64,000 nucleotides of DNA from Paragorgia papillata (GCA_035771165.1 JAWNZC010000179.1:623501-687500); one strand, 5' to 3'. Positions 37,901 to 48,254 are shown, counted from the first letter of the stretch. The notes: a model not told the origin generated them from the sequence alone. Numbers and translations are program-made.

Positions 37901-40900
37901 TTACTTTAGGGGGGTCATTACTTTTGGGGGTCATTACTTTAGGGGGGTCATTACTTTTGGGGGTCATTACTTTAGGGGGGTCATTACTTTAGGGGGTCAT
38001 TACTTTAGGGGGGTCATTACTTTAGGGGATCATTACTTTAGGGGGGTCATTACTTTAGGGGGTTGTTACTTTAGGGGGTCATTACTTTAGGGGGTTGTTA
38101 CTTTAGGGGGGTTGTTACTTTTAGGGGTTATTACTTTAGGGGGTCATTACTTTAGGGGGGTCATTACTTTAGGGGGGTCATTACTTTAGGGGGTTGTTAC
38201 TAATTTAGGGGGGTTGTTACTTTTAGGGGTCATTACTTTAGGGGGTTGTTACTTTAGGGGGGTTGTTACTTTAGGGGTCATTACTTTAGGGGGTTGTTAC
38301 TTTAGGGAGGTCATTACTTTAGGGGGTCATTACTTTAGGGGGGTTGTTACTTTAGGGGGTTGTTACTTTAGGGGGGTCATTACTTTAGGGGGTTGTTACT
38401 TTAGGGGGGTTGTTACTTTTAGGGGTCATTACTTTAGGGGGTTGTTACTTTAGGGGGGTTGTTACTTTTGGGGGGTTATTACTTTAGGGGGGTTGTTACT
38501 TTAGGGGGGTTGTTACTTTAGGGGGGTCATTACTTCAGGGGTCATTACTTTAGGGGGGTCGTTATGTCAGGGGTCATTACTTTAGGGGGGGTCATTACTT
38601 TAGGGGGTCATTACTTTAGGGGGGTCATTACTTTAGGGGGGTCGTTACATCAGGGGTCATTACTTTAGGGGGGTCATTACTTTAGGGGGGTCATTACTTT
38701 AGGGGATCATTACTTTAGGGGGGTCATTACTTTAGGGGGGTCATTACTTTAGGGGGTCATTACTTTAGGGGGGTCATTACTTTAGGGGTCGTTACTTTAG
38801 GGGGGTCATTACTTTAGGGAGGTTGTTACTTTAGGGGGGTCATTACTTTAGGGGGGTCATTACTTTAGGGAGGTTGTTACTTTAGGGGGGTCATTACTTT
38901 AGGGGGTCATTACTTTAGGGGGGTCATTACTTTAGGGGGTCATTACTTTAGGGGGGTCATTAGTTTAGGGGGTCATTACTTTAGGGGGGTTGTTACTTTA
39001 GGGGGGTTGTTACTTTAGGGGGGTTGTTACTTTTAGGGGTCATTACTTTAGGGAGTTGTTACTTTAGGGGGGTTGTTACTTTTAGGGGTCATTACTTTAG
39101 GGGGTTGTTACTTTAGGGGGGTCATTACTTTAGGGAGGTTGTTACTTTAGGGGGGTCATTACTTTAGGGGGTCATTACTTTAGGGGGTTGTTACTTTAGG
39201 GAGGTTGTTACTTTAGGGGGTTGTTACTTTAGGGAGGTCATTACTTTAGGGGGTTGTTACTTTAGGGGGGTTGTTACTTTAGGGGGGTCATTACTTTAGG
39301 GGGGTCATTACTTTAGGGGTCGTTACTTTAGGGGGGTCATTACTTTAGGGGGTCATTACTTTAGGGGGGTCATTACTTTAGGGGTCGTTACTTTAGGGGG
39401 GTCATTACTTTAGGGGTCGTTACTTTAGGGGGGTCATTACTTTAGGGAGGTTGTTACTTTAGGGGGGTCATTACTTTAGGGGGGTCATTACTTTAGGGGG
39501 GTCATTACTTTAGGGGGTTGTTACTTTAGGGGGTCATTACTTTAGGGGGGTCATTACTTTAGGGGTCGTTACTTTAGGGGGGTCATTACTTTAGGGGTCG
39601 TTACTTTAGGGGGTCATTACTTTAGGGGGGTCATTACTTTAGGGGTCGTTACTTTAGGGGGGTCATTACTTTAGGGGGGTTGTTACTTTAGGGGGGTTGT
39701 TACTTTTAGGGGTCATTACTTTAGGGGGTTGTTACTTTAGGGGGGTTGTTACTTTTAGAGGTCATTACTTTAGGGGGTTGTTACTTTAGGGGGGTCATTA
39801 CTTTAGGGGGTTGTTACTTTAGGGAGGTTGTTACTTTAGGGGGGTCATTACTTTAGGGGTCGTTACTTTAGGGGGGTCATTACTTTAGGGGGGTCATTAC
39901 TTTAGGGGGTTGTTGCTTTTGGGGGGTCACTACTTTTGGGGAGCTAAAATTGTTATCTTTAAAACCAGTACACGCTCTATCTCCTATATAAAAGATGCAA
40001 ATTACAATCAACAATTGTTGCTAAAACAGGATTTATTTGTGTGTATTACTACTTTCAGGGGATCGCTACTTTTGGGGGGAGGGCTAACTTCGATGAAATA
40101 ATACCCTGAGGGATGATATATCCCGAGGGTGAGTCATCCCTCGGGGTAATATTTCATCGAATTCCCCTCACTCCAGGTCTATAAATGCTAAATATCCTAT
40201 ATCCTATTATTCAATTGTGACAGAAATAATTGTCATAATAAATGTCACTTTTATATCACAATGAACAGACTTTTGAAATATTGTATTAGAAATAAGCTTA
40301 CACATACAGCTATTTTATAACAGGGGCGGCGCGCTAAGGTATTAAAGGTATTAGTCTAATACCTTTTTTTCTCCAGATTGAAATGAATTGTAAAATAATA
40401 TAATTATTCCAAGAACAGAGCGGATGGAAGAAAACAACATCTTTGTTTTTGATTGTTTGATTTCAATTCCGCAGTACCGTACCGTCCTCGCTGATGCGCG
40501 CAACAACCTTAGCGACAAGTGTTTGAAAGGCTTAGACCTCAAGGTATTAGAATCTCAAAACTAATACCTTGGCTTGACAAGAAACGCGGATTTTCGGTGT
40601 TAAATTTCACCACAGGTGGTACAATATTTATATTTTAAAGTCAGACGCTTTACTATTTCGATTTAAAACTGCTTTTATTTCGCAGCGAGAAGTCTGCAAT
40701 TCTTTTCACTTCATTACATTAACAATATATAACATCTCAATATATAAATCGTCCATGTAGTATCGGCTGTATCGCCTATTTCACAAGGAAAAGCTCCCAA
40801 CACAGGAGTTCAACACTTCAATAATATGGAAACAAAGAGCAATTATTATAACAATTTTGAAGCTTTGATATGGCGACTAGAATTTATCTGACGAAAGGAA

Positions 40901-41901
40901 AACCTTCTTGAATCCATATTTAACAAAAAAAGGCATAAGTCCTCCTTCAAAGGTAAGAACGATGCGAATATTTGTATATCTAACAACGCAATCCTACAAG
41001 GTATTAGTTTTGCGATTCTAATACCTTGGCCGCCTGCGTTCGCAAAACCAGGACGTTGCGCTGATCATATGTATTGTCGGCGCATCACGCAAGCTACTGT
41101 ATTCACACGTGCAGTGCATAAGTATCGCTAAGATGGCGTTGCGGAGGCGAGGCGTGTCCGCGTGTGGCCATCGCTGGGATGTTTCAAAACTTTTTTCTTT
41201 ACTATCGAGTCACAACTGTAAAGTGTACACTTAAAAACTAAGTAAGAGAACAGTGAACAAGTTTGTTCTACATTGCCATTATATTTCTGAGTTGTGCCTG
41301 GTTTGTATTTCCAGACAGATATAATTCAGTGGATATTTCCGTTAATTTGGTCGTGAAGTCATCGAACTGCGTAAAATGCTTAGCATTTAGATCTTCATCT
41401 CGCTTGATTTTTTCAAAGAATATCGTCTGTAGAATGCTGGAAATAGCATTTCAGAGCCTCTAGATTTCAAAATTTTCTGGGGGTATTATACTGTAATTAC
41501 GTTTTATGTAAGTATTTAATAATTAATATCCTACCGACTGAAGCACGTGTGAGCCTAAAAATGAAACATTTGTACAAATGTGAAAACAAAAAGTCTACTA
41601 ACCAGCTTGCTTCTTTGGCTGTTTCGGAGCTGTATAAGTCAACGATTCATTCCCCGACTTACCAGCCTGGCCTCCCCCAAATAAAGACGACAACTTGGAT
41701 TTACTACTGGATAAAAACAGAAAATGAATGCACTATAAATGATCCAGGTGACAAGGACACAAGTTCACTTTCGAAATCACGATTGCAACACCTGAACACC
41801 GAATTCTATCCGAAGAAAAAGCATCCGAGAAAAGCATTTATCTCTTACCCTCCTCCAAACGACGGAGAAAAGTCGTCGTCATCTTCTGGAGAGAAAAACA
41901 T
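28799..41901 (-). CDS. FKBP15 copy B: partial tandem duplicate without the FKBP domain
   Basis: Fourteen exons match copy A exons 1-4 and 20-29: 41901-41849, 41706-41603, 36608-36554, 36404-36335, 35023-34852, 34113-33977, 33546-33472, 31062-30991, 30915-30763, 30073-29981, 29883-29812, 29729-29631, 29279-29172 and 29020-28799. Exons 5-19 (second half of EVH1, FKBP domain, linker, start of coiled coil) are absent. Exon 4 ends and exon 20 begins in phase 0, so a direct splice would stay in frame. All exons are open and keep GT/AG sites, and indels against A are -9, -9 and -6 nt. The predicted protein has 494 residues: a half EVH1 domain, a coiled coil and a poly-Glu tail ending ...EEDSNFV. It could be an expressed dominant-negative-like form, a young pseudogene or an assembly duplicate. 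Confidence 0.8.
29347..29560 (+). repeat. GTTT and GGTT microsatellites
   Basis: GTTT from 29347 to about 29405 and GGTT from about 29438 to 29545, in the last-but-one intron of FKBP15-B. Copy A has only a short GTTT tract at 833-868. Confidence 0.85.
30195..30630. repeat. Inverted CCTA / TAGG microsatellite
   Basis: CCTA repeats up to about 30492 are followed directly by GTAGGTGGG and TAGG repeats to 30630. The two halves are reverse complements of each other and could form a long cruciform. This is the copy-B equivalent of 1985-3057. Confidence 0.85.
31093..31555. mobile_element. Long-hairpin MITE, family 1 (copy B ortholog)
   Basis: Duplicate of 3505-3968 in the matching intron of copy B, with TTAA at both ends. 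Differences are single bases and a short deletion. Confidence 0.75.
31568..32042. mobile_element. Long-hairpin MITE, family 2 (copy B ortholog)
   Basis: Matches 3981-4459, with TTAA flanks retained. The middle segment (around 31760-31860) is inverted relative to copy A, as expected for recombination between hairpin arms. Confidence 0.75.
32113..32432. mobile_element. MITE with CGTGCTATGA-type ends (copy B, complete)
   Basis: Both termini are present as about 24-bp inverted repeats starting AAGCCTGGTTTATACAGC. It matches 4490-4850. The internal AATTAATTAATTAG stretch is conserved. Confidence 0.6.
32456..33007. mobile_element. Copy-B-specific 0.55-kb insertion with direct-repeat flanks
   Basis: In copy A the sequence CATGACACACCCACATATC is continuous. 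In copy B, ACCCACA occurs on both sides of about 550 new bases starting ATGAGCTTGGCC. The inserted DNA contains GAAGGCCTAGCAACAT and GAGGAAGGCCTAGAAACT near its ends. The 7-9-bp direct repeat looks like a target-site duplication. Class unknown; no ORF. Confidence 0.65.
33735..33945 (+). repeat. CTGTA pentamer microsatellite (copy B)
   Basis: Ortholog of 5905-6187 with a different internal pattern, showing independent slippage since duplication. Confidence 0.9.
34203..34380 (+). repeat. GGACGGACGGAGC microsatellite (copy B)
   Basis: Orthologous tract with a 13-bp GGACGGACGGAGC higher-order unit repeated four times that is not seen in copy A. Confidence 0.85.
34491..34798. mobile_element. TTAA-flanked MITE, copy-B specific, with empty site in copy A
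   Basis: The ends AGGTGACATACGTACG and ...TGTACATCACCT are inverted repeats, flanked by TTAA (34487-34490 and 34799-34802). Copy A at 6813-6816 has a single TTAA in the otherwise identical sequence CGTAGTTAACAAATCAC. This proves insertion into TTAA with duplication of the four bases, as in piggyBac-type transposition. Confidence 0.85.
35519..35868 (-). pseudogene. Mariner-like transposon fragment with HTH-domain coding remnant
   Basis: The plus-strand end begins CAGGGTGTCCCAAAAAAAAT, a mariner-type terminus. On the minus strand, 35855-35571 reads [20 protein letters not shown] and [18 protein letters not shown], resembling the helix-turn-helix domain at the N-terminus of some mariner/Tc3-type transposases. 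The catalytic DDE part is absent. It marks the point where FKBP15-B stops matching copy A. Confidence 0.65.
35868..35940 (+). mobile_element. tRNA-like head of a SINE
   Basis: It folds as a tRNA: acceptor GCCCTCCG/CGGAAGGC with one mismatch, D-arm GGCTCAGTGGTCAGAGC (box A), anticodon stem TTGCA/CGCAA with loop CTAGAAT, and a T-arm with box B GGTTCAATTCC. The anticodon would read AGA (Ser), but there is no long variable arm, so a working tRNA-Ser is unlikely. Unrelated sequence continues after it. It lies next to a mariner-like fragment. Confidence 0.6.
36655..37118. mobile_element. Long-hairpin MITE, family 1, third copy
   Basis: Same palindromic family as 3505-3968, inserted in the copy-B intron between exons 2 and 3. 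The left flank is TTAA and the right flank TTGA. It has no counterpart in the same intron of copy A, so it inserted after the duplication or was lost from A. Confidence 0.7.
37207..40085. mobile_element. Same MITE with an internally expanded minisatellite (copy B)
   Basis: It starts TAGTAAAGTTCCAAAAGTAA and ends with the core ACCAGTACACGCTCTATC plus TTCAGGGGATCGCTACTTTT; the right terminus is truncated. Between the ends the 18-bp subrepeat has expanded to about 2.65 kb. Copy A of the element is only 351 bp. Confidence 0.75.
37268..39935 (+). repeat. 2.7-kb minisatellite, 18-bp unit GGGGGGTCATTACTTTAG
   Basis: About 150 units of TTACTTTAGGGGGGTCA with frequent GTTGTT and G-count variants (16-18 bp). 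Embedded in a Tc1-like MITE in the first large intron of FKBP15-B. The plus strand has a G4-6 run in every unit. It is not a CRISPR array: there are no unique spacers. Confidence 0.95.
40086..40182. mobile_element. Truncated hairpin MITE (copy B)
   Basis: Right-hand part of 25790-26060, including GGGATGATATATCCCGAGGG and the end TCCAGGTCTATA. It is joined directly to the truncated minisatellite-bearing MITE. Confidence 0.6.
40320..41485. mobile_element. Copy-B-specific 1.2-kb insertion
   Basis: Copy A has ACAGCTTAATTTTATAACA running into ATTACGTTTTATGTAAG with about 80 bp between. Copy B has about 1.16 kb starting CAGGGGCGGCGCGCTAAGGT. Four copies of AGGTATTAG/CTAATACCTT are visible. The left end resembles a hAT terminus. 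The right end was not defined. Confidence 0.5.
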
Positions 41902-42795
41902 TTCCAAACAGAGTAGGAAAACTCATGTAATATAGATGTACAAAGTTGACCCAAATCCAAACGCGAAACCTTCAAAAACGCAACCAAAGTACATCCGGCT
42001 TCGATATTTTTGTGCAGTCACGCGATGAACCGAAGCTTCACCGACCATGTTCGGAACTCTTCGAAACACGATCGACAAACTTCGGATTTTTCAGAAACGA
42101 TTCAGTTCCGGGGGGGAGGGCGCCCGGTGTTGAAAATGAACGAGACTGAAAGTTGACGATAATACGATAAAAATAAACGAGGCTCGCCTGAAAGTTGAAG
42201 TTTAATTGTCATTCTATGAATTGATGTGGTTGGTACCTTCGTTTTAACTTTATAAAAATAATTTTAAAATATGTCATTGAAGATTTTCTGTAGTTTATTT
42301 AAATTTTCCCGAAAATATTACATTTGTACAAAGTCGCAAAATTAAAATATAAAAGAAATACAAAATTATTGGTAAAAGTCGCAAAAATATATTATATTGC
42401 GACAATATTAATTAAAAGTCGCAAGAATTAATATAAAAATATATATAAAAAGTCAACAATGTACAAAGTCGCAAATTCGGTTTCGAATTACCGATTTGGA
42501 CCAGAACACTGGAAGCATGCCAAAAAGTAGCCTGGTGGTAGTACCCTGTAAGCATTTTTGGTATGGCCCAATTGCAATTTCAAAAGAAAACCAGGCTAGC
42601 CAAAAAGCTGTGAGGATTTGCACGATATGGGGATATTGATATTCGGTTGTTATAACATTCCTTAGTTTCCTTTCCTCACCTTTTATCATTCCTTGACTTC
42701 CTTACCGCCTCGTTTACACTCGTGACTTGTGACACGTAGTTCAGCATAAAGTTGTGCAAATCTTGGTAACGTTTTTCTTTGCTTCGAGATCAACG
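41902..42795. promoter_or_regulatory. Head-to-head intergenic region between FKBP15-B and PRDX6
   Basis: The start codon of FKBP15-B (41901, minus) and of PRDX6 exon 1a (42796, plus) are 894 bp apart and face away from each other, so both 5' ends must lie here. The FKBP15-proximal 550 bp are nearly identical to 26663-27240 upstream of copy A. No TATA box was clear. The middle contains several short GTCGCAA/TTGCGAC repeats. A shared bidirectional promoter is inferred from geometry only. Confidence 0.55.
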
Positions 42796-45700
42796 ATGGT
42801 GAATTTGGGCGAGGTTTTTCCAGACTTCCAAGCCAAGACGAGTCATGGCGATATAAAATTCCACGAGTTTCTTGGCGACAAGTAAGTGAGGTTGTGGAGA
42901 TCTCGGCTAGGTTTATAGAATACCCCGCCACTTGTAATAGATAGATCATTCAGGTGCTACCACGGTCCGTGGTTCCATTGTATGGGGGTCAGGTAATCGT
43001 AATTTTCCATCCACAAACTTCCCCGATTTGTGATTAGGGTTAGGGTTCATGGTTCCATTGTATGGGGGTCAGGTAATCGTAATTTTCCATAGTAGCAGTT
43101 GGTTCGATTTCAGGAAGTGGCGGGGTATTCCATAATCGCTCCCTTTTAAATGAATAGACGACGAATATACAAACGACTTACGAAAAAGTGGTCTTGTTAT
43201 AAAATATAAATACGTTTCACGTTTGTAAATACAGTAAAGCTTTATGTACTTTGTACTAAATCAACGTTCGCTTTAATAATAGATTTGTACGTTTTATTAT
43301 ATAAAATTGAGTGTTTTATTGATTTTTCCGCCACTAATAAAAGTGATAATCTCACATGTGCGATTATTTATGATAATCGCACATGTGACGATTATCGCTG
43401 AATTAGCATTATAGTTTAATGCAATTTTTGCAAGGCAACAGGACAATTTTTTTATATAATAGACAGAACAATACATGGATGCTTGGAAATATGAAATTTA
43501 TTTCTCGTGTTGAACAGGATATCTCACTCGTTCGCTTCGCCCACTCGTGAGATATCCTGGTCAACACTCGAAATAAATTTCATATTTCCGCACATCCATG
43601 TATTATTCTCTATATGTACTTTGTACTAAATGCAAAGTTCGCTAATAATAATATATTTGTACGTTTTAATTTGGCTAATTGGAGACTTGCCAATGCTTTG
43701 ACGTTTATAATATCTACAGTAAAGTGCTTTAATGGTGCTTCAGAGTTAATATAGATTTTATACGTCCATTTGAAATACTTGTCCTTTCTCCATATTTGAC
43801 AGACATCGTGTTTGACTGTGGGCTGTGGGCAAACAAAACGCGCGAAATTCCGCGAAATGTCCAAATATCCAAGAGCTGGTTTATATACTATAGAGTTTGT
43901 CGCAAATTAATAATATTAGACCTTGTGTAGAATTTCTCACATTTCGATTAATTAATCTTAGTATACATGATAGATTAATGGCAAACTATTACCTGTTTGT
44001 TCCTCTGGCCTCCACATCCCCTTGATGCATGCCCTGGTAATGTCCTTGTCATTGCTATTCCATATTCTTTGATTGGGCCAATCCGTTCACGCCATCACAG
44101 GATTCTTGTAAAAAAGCTGTGAGGATTTGCACGATATGGGGATATTGATATTCGGTTGTTATAACATTCCTTAGTTTCCTTTCCTTTCATCGCCTTTTAT
44201 CATTCCTTACCGCCTCGTTTTAATACACTCGTGACGTGTGACACGTAGTTCAGCATAAAGTTGTGCAAAAAATCTTGGTAACGTTTTCTTTGCTTCGAGA
44301 TCAACGATGGTGAATTTGGGCGAGATTTTTCCAGACTTCCAAGCCAAGACGAGTCATGGCGATATAAAATTCCACGAGTTTCTTGGCGACAAGTAAGTGA
44401 GGTTGTGGAGATCTCTATGATGCTAGCTCTGCTTAATTCCATGTACGTCTGCATTTTGGACACCAATAGTGAAACGAAGGGTCTTTTAACAAACGAATTA
44501 CGAAAAAGTGGTCTCGTTATAAAATATAAATACGTTTCACGTTTGTAAATACAGTAAAGCTTTATGTACTTTGCACTAAATGCAACGTTCGCTTTATATA
44601 TTTGTACGTTTTAATTTGGCTAATTGGAGACTTGCCAATGCTTTGACGTTTATAATATCTACAGTAAAGTGCTTCAGAGTTTATATAGATTTTATACGTT
44701 CATTTGAATACTTGTCCTTTCTCCATATCTGACAGACATCATGTTTGACTGTGGGCTGTGGGCAAACAAAACGCGCGAAATTCCGCGAAATGTCAGAGCT
44801 GGTTTATATACTGTATAGAGTTTGTCGCAAATTAATAATAATATTGGACCTGGTGTAGAATTTCTCACATTTCGATTAATTAATATTAGTATACATGTTA
44901 ATGGCAAACTGTTTGTTCCTCTGGCAACACCTCCACATCCCCTTGATGCATGCCCCTGGTGCAGGGGAGCATCTGTACACCCCAATTTCACCCTAATGTC
45001 CTTGTCATTGCTTATTTGCTGCAAAACATTTGTAGAGTGGTAAAACCTTTCCTGACCAGTAATTTATAAGTTGTAGACTAAAGGTGAGTTAATATAGGCA
45101 ACATTTTTCTTCAACTTTCAATGCAACTTTGTTGCATTGCAAGTTGAAAAGCATTGTTGCACGTATTACCACCCACCTTAAACATTGTCACACAACAATG
45201 ATTTTGTTGCAAGTTAAAAAAATTTGTTGAAAAAAGTAGACTCCAGTTCTACTTGCTGCAACATGCTGATTCAACTTGCAACAAAATCATTGTTGCATGA
45301 CCATGTTTGAGGTGGGTGGTAAAATGTGCAACAACACTTTTCAACTTGCAATGCAACAATTTGTTGCCTGTATTACTTCACCTTAACACCATATCTTATT
45401 GCACTAGGTGGGGCATCCTGTTTTCACATCCTGCCGATTACACTCCAGTTTGTACCACTGAACTTGGCCGGGTTGCACAGTTGGCTCCAGAGTTTGAGAA
45501 GAGAGGAGTGAAAATGATTGCTTTGTCCATCGATTCACGGGAATCGCATCAGGGTTGGATTAAAGACATCCAAAGCTACTGCTCACTTGCAGGGGAGTTC
45601 CCGTTCCCTATTATTGCTGATGACAAGAGACAACTTGCAGTGAAATTTGGCATGTTGGACCCAGATGAGATTGACTCTAAGGGAATGCCATTGACTTGCC

Positions 45701-48180
45701 GTGCTGTGAGTAAAGTTGTTTTTGTATATTATTACTCACTATGTTTTCTTTTAACCCATATTCCTGCCTTGGGCCAGCCTCTTTATTGTTTTACTCTGTC
45801 TAACACCAGAAGAGTTTACTCGCCAAAGGGAGAACCATCAAACAGTAGCGTAGCCAGACCTAGGCCCACCCAGGCCCAGGTGTCAGCTAGGCAGAATATA
45901 ATTATGATAAATTTTAAACTGCATGTAATTTTTTACTGCATGTACAGTATATCATTCATGATGTTTATGTTTCTGATAACTTTAGCATTTTATAGCATTA
46001 CAATTTAATATTATGCAGACTTTTTTAGCTCTTTGGGGATTTTTTGACCTTCAAATTTCTTGACTACCAGATTTTGTGACAAGAAGCAGCAGTTTTTTTA
46101 CATGTAATTCCTTCAATTTTTGTTAACGCTGTTTAAGAAACTAATTTGGAATATCTGTACGAGTTTAACACCAATTGAAGAGATTGAATCCAGCTTGGCG
46201 CCGCAACCGAAAATACGAGAAAAGCATCCTCAAAATGCAGGAAATACCATTTCAGAGACCCAAAATTCAAACATTTTCCAGGGGGGCATGCCCCTGGACC
46301 CCCCTAGAATCTCTGCTTCCCATGGGCCCTGGCGTCACTAATTCTCTCGCTGGCAGCAATGGGTAATTAACCCATTGCCTATTAAGCCACCCAAAACCAG
46401 CTACTTTGTTATTTTACTCTGTCTAATATGCCAGACAATTTTACTTGTCAAGTGAGAGGGAAAGGGTTAACCCATTCCTGTTGAAGTATAGCCCTTTTAT
46501 TATTTTACTTTGTGTACACAATACAGTTCTATTTGTCAAAGGGAGAACCCTCAGCCATCCTATGCAGAAGTGGGTTAATAATTAGCAAGTAATACTTACT
46601 GTAATATTTCCCATATCCAGGTGTTTATCATTGGACCTGATAAGAAGTTAAAGTTATCAATTCTATATCCTGCTACAACTGGGAGAAACTTTGAGTAAGT
46701 TTACATTCTATACTGTACATTCTTTAAGCCTATAGCTCTCTCACCTCAGTTTGTATGCATGCATGCTTTAAGCCGGTTTTCCACTAGGTGATTTTTTTCG
46801 CGCAAAGCAACTTTCTTTTGTTTGAATTCAATAGATTTCTGGTTAGTTCCAGCTCAGAGCTCATGAGACAAAAGAAAAAGTCGCTTTGTGCGAAAAAAGT
46901 TGCCTAGTGGAAAACTGGCTTTACACAAGAATCTTTGCATCATATGATAGTGAAACCAAACACTGGTCAATATAATTAGGCAGACAAATAAAAACTTGTC
47001 TGTTTTTTTAATACCTTTTTAGTGAGATTCTTCGTGTGGTAGACTCTCTCCAACTGACATGCAAATTCAAAGTGGCAACACCAGTTGACTGGAAGGTTGG
47101 TATAATGTACCAGTTTGCTTTCATGTTTGAATTCAAATAATACATGTTATGGTACCATCCAGGATAAACAGTGGTATGTTCTGGATAATAATCTTACCAA
47201 CTAAGTGAATTATCCTGTCATTTCATTACATGTCAGTCTGACACTATTGAGTGCCCCGAGGATAAAGTATGTTCTTGTAAAAGGCCAATTTGAAAGCATT
47301 AAGGGGGGGCTCTATAGGAAAAAGCTATAAATAATCAGATTTTTCCCTCTAAAACATTTCACAGTGTAGACTCGTGCTTCGTTCTAGTTCCTTGCACAGC
47401 CCTACACTGCTGTGTTACTCTTGAGTATTGAAAAGTATTAGGCAGTCCACAAGTTTCAGGAGGGGAGAAATCTTTGTTCTAGTAAGGTTGGAAATTCTAA
47501 TTTGCATTAAATTTGCATATTACAATAAATGTAATTTGTCCAGATGCACAAATGCTGAAAGTGTAAAACTTTTCAATTATCAGCACTGACACTAGGGCTA
47601 TACAAGGAACTAGAATGATGCAAAAATATACACTGCAAAACGTTTTAAGGGGAAAATATAATTTTTCATAACTTTTTCCTATCAAGCCACCTTAACTACT
47701 CTCACCCTCCAGTCTCACCCTAGGTTAAACACCAGCTAATAAGTATCAAATTTAGTCTGTCATCATGGACATGGCTGATGATAAGTGACAATTGTTTGCC
47801 TGTATGCATTTAACCCATCCCTGCCCAGAGGTGGCCAATAATGGCCCCTTTATTTTTTTAATCTTCTGGTTTTACTCTAACACTAGACAATTTTACTGAG
47901 TGTTCAAAGGGAGAACCCTCGGACATCCTAGGCAATAACGGGTTAATATTCACGTCTGGGAAAACCCTTGGACAGGATTCACAAGTTAAAAGAAAACACA
48001 AAATATTATTACTGTAATACCAAACAAATTTTCTGAATGACTTTTTAGAATGGTGACAAAGTGATGGTTGTTCCATCTGTCAAACCTGAAGAATTTGACA
48101 AATTATTCCCTCAAGGTGTCGAAGTGGCGAAAGTACCTTCTGGCAAAGGCTACATTCGTACAACTACTCAGCCAAAGTAA
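42796..48180 (+). CDS. PRDX6: Peroxiredoxin-6 (1-Cys peroxiredoxin)
   Basis: Exons: 42796-42881 (or 44307-44392), 45408-45705, 46621-46694, 47023-47095 and 48049-48180. They total 663 nt and 220 residues, about the family length (human 224). The enzyme reduces H2O2 and lipid hydroperoxides through one peroxidatic Cys. The active-site motif HPADYTPVCTTE is present, with Cys at residue 44. Other family blocks are IALSIDS, PFPIIADDKRQLAVKFGMLD, LSILYPATTGRNFDEILRV and TPVDWKNGDKVMV. The Ser of the GxSxG-like phospholipase motif of mammalian PRDX6 (GDSWG) is Lys here (GDKWG), coded across the exon 1/2 junction, so calcium-independent phospholipase A2 activity is unlikely. No targeting signal is seen, so it is probably cytosolic. 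Confidence 0.97.
43447..43610. repeat. Hairpin element in PRDX6 intron 1
   Basis: Arms ACATGGATGCTTGGAAATATG and CATATTTCCGCACATCCATGT, with GATATCTCACTCG inverted at the centre. Absent from the second exon-1 copy at 44.5 kb, so it inserted after that duplication. Confidence 0.65.
44307..44392 (+). CDS. PRDX6: Second first exon of PRDX6 (exon 1b)
   Basis: This 86-nt exon repeats exon 1a (42796-42881) almost exactly. It codes for MVNLGEIFPDFQAKTSHG and onward, differing by Ile for Val at residue 7, and it ends in the same AA|GTAAGTGAGG donor. About 200 bp upstream and several hundred bp downstream are also duplicated, so each exon has its own 5' flank. Either can splice in frame to exon 2 at 45408. 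This suggests alternative promoters for the same enzyme; an uncollapsed allele in the assembly is the alternative. Confidence 0.85.
45082..45385. mobile_element. MITE of TTGCAACAAAATC-type words, intron 1 of PRDX6
   Basis: Inverted ends AAGGTGAGTTAATATAGGCA and TGCCTGTATTACTTCACCTT. The interior alternates CAACTTGCAACA and its complement. The right end is about 22 bp before PRDX6 exon 2, so it supplies or abuts the branch-point region. Confidence 0.75.
46767..46925. mobile_element. MITE, intron 3 of PRDX6
   Basis: Ends AAGCCGGTTTTCCACTAGG and CCTAGTGGAAAACTGGCTT, with AAAGCGACTT/AAGTCGCTTT inside. Confidence 0.7.
47303..47691. mobile_element. TTAA-flanked MITE, intron 4 of PRDX6
   Basis: Left GGCTCTATAGGAAAAAGC and right TTTTTCCTATCAAGCC are inverted, flanked by TTAA at 47299-47302 and 47692-47695. 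The internal GGAACTAGAA/TTCTAGTTCC is also inverted. Confidence 0.65.
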
Positions 48181-48254
48181 TGGGATTCAACCAAATACAA
48201 TGACATTACCATGTAAACGTATTTTATAGACTTGTAGTTGGAACAAATAATTTA

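Noticed and set aside
37268..39935. CRISPR-like appearance of the regularly spaced 18-bp repeat
   Set aside because: Repeats are head-to-tail with no unique spacers, in an animal intron.
45307..46008. Single 233-codon PRDX6-like frame as the gene
   Set aside because: It runs from MITE sequence through exon 2 into intron 2. The conserved protein needs exons 1, 3, 4 and 5 with clear splice sites.
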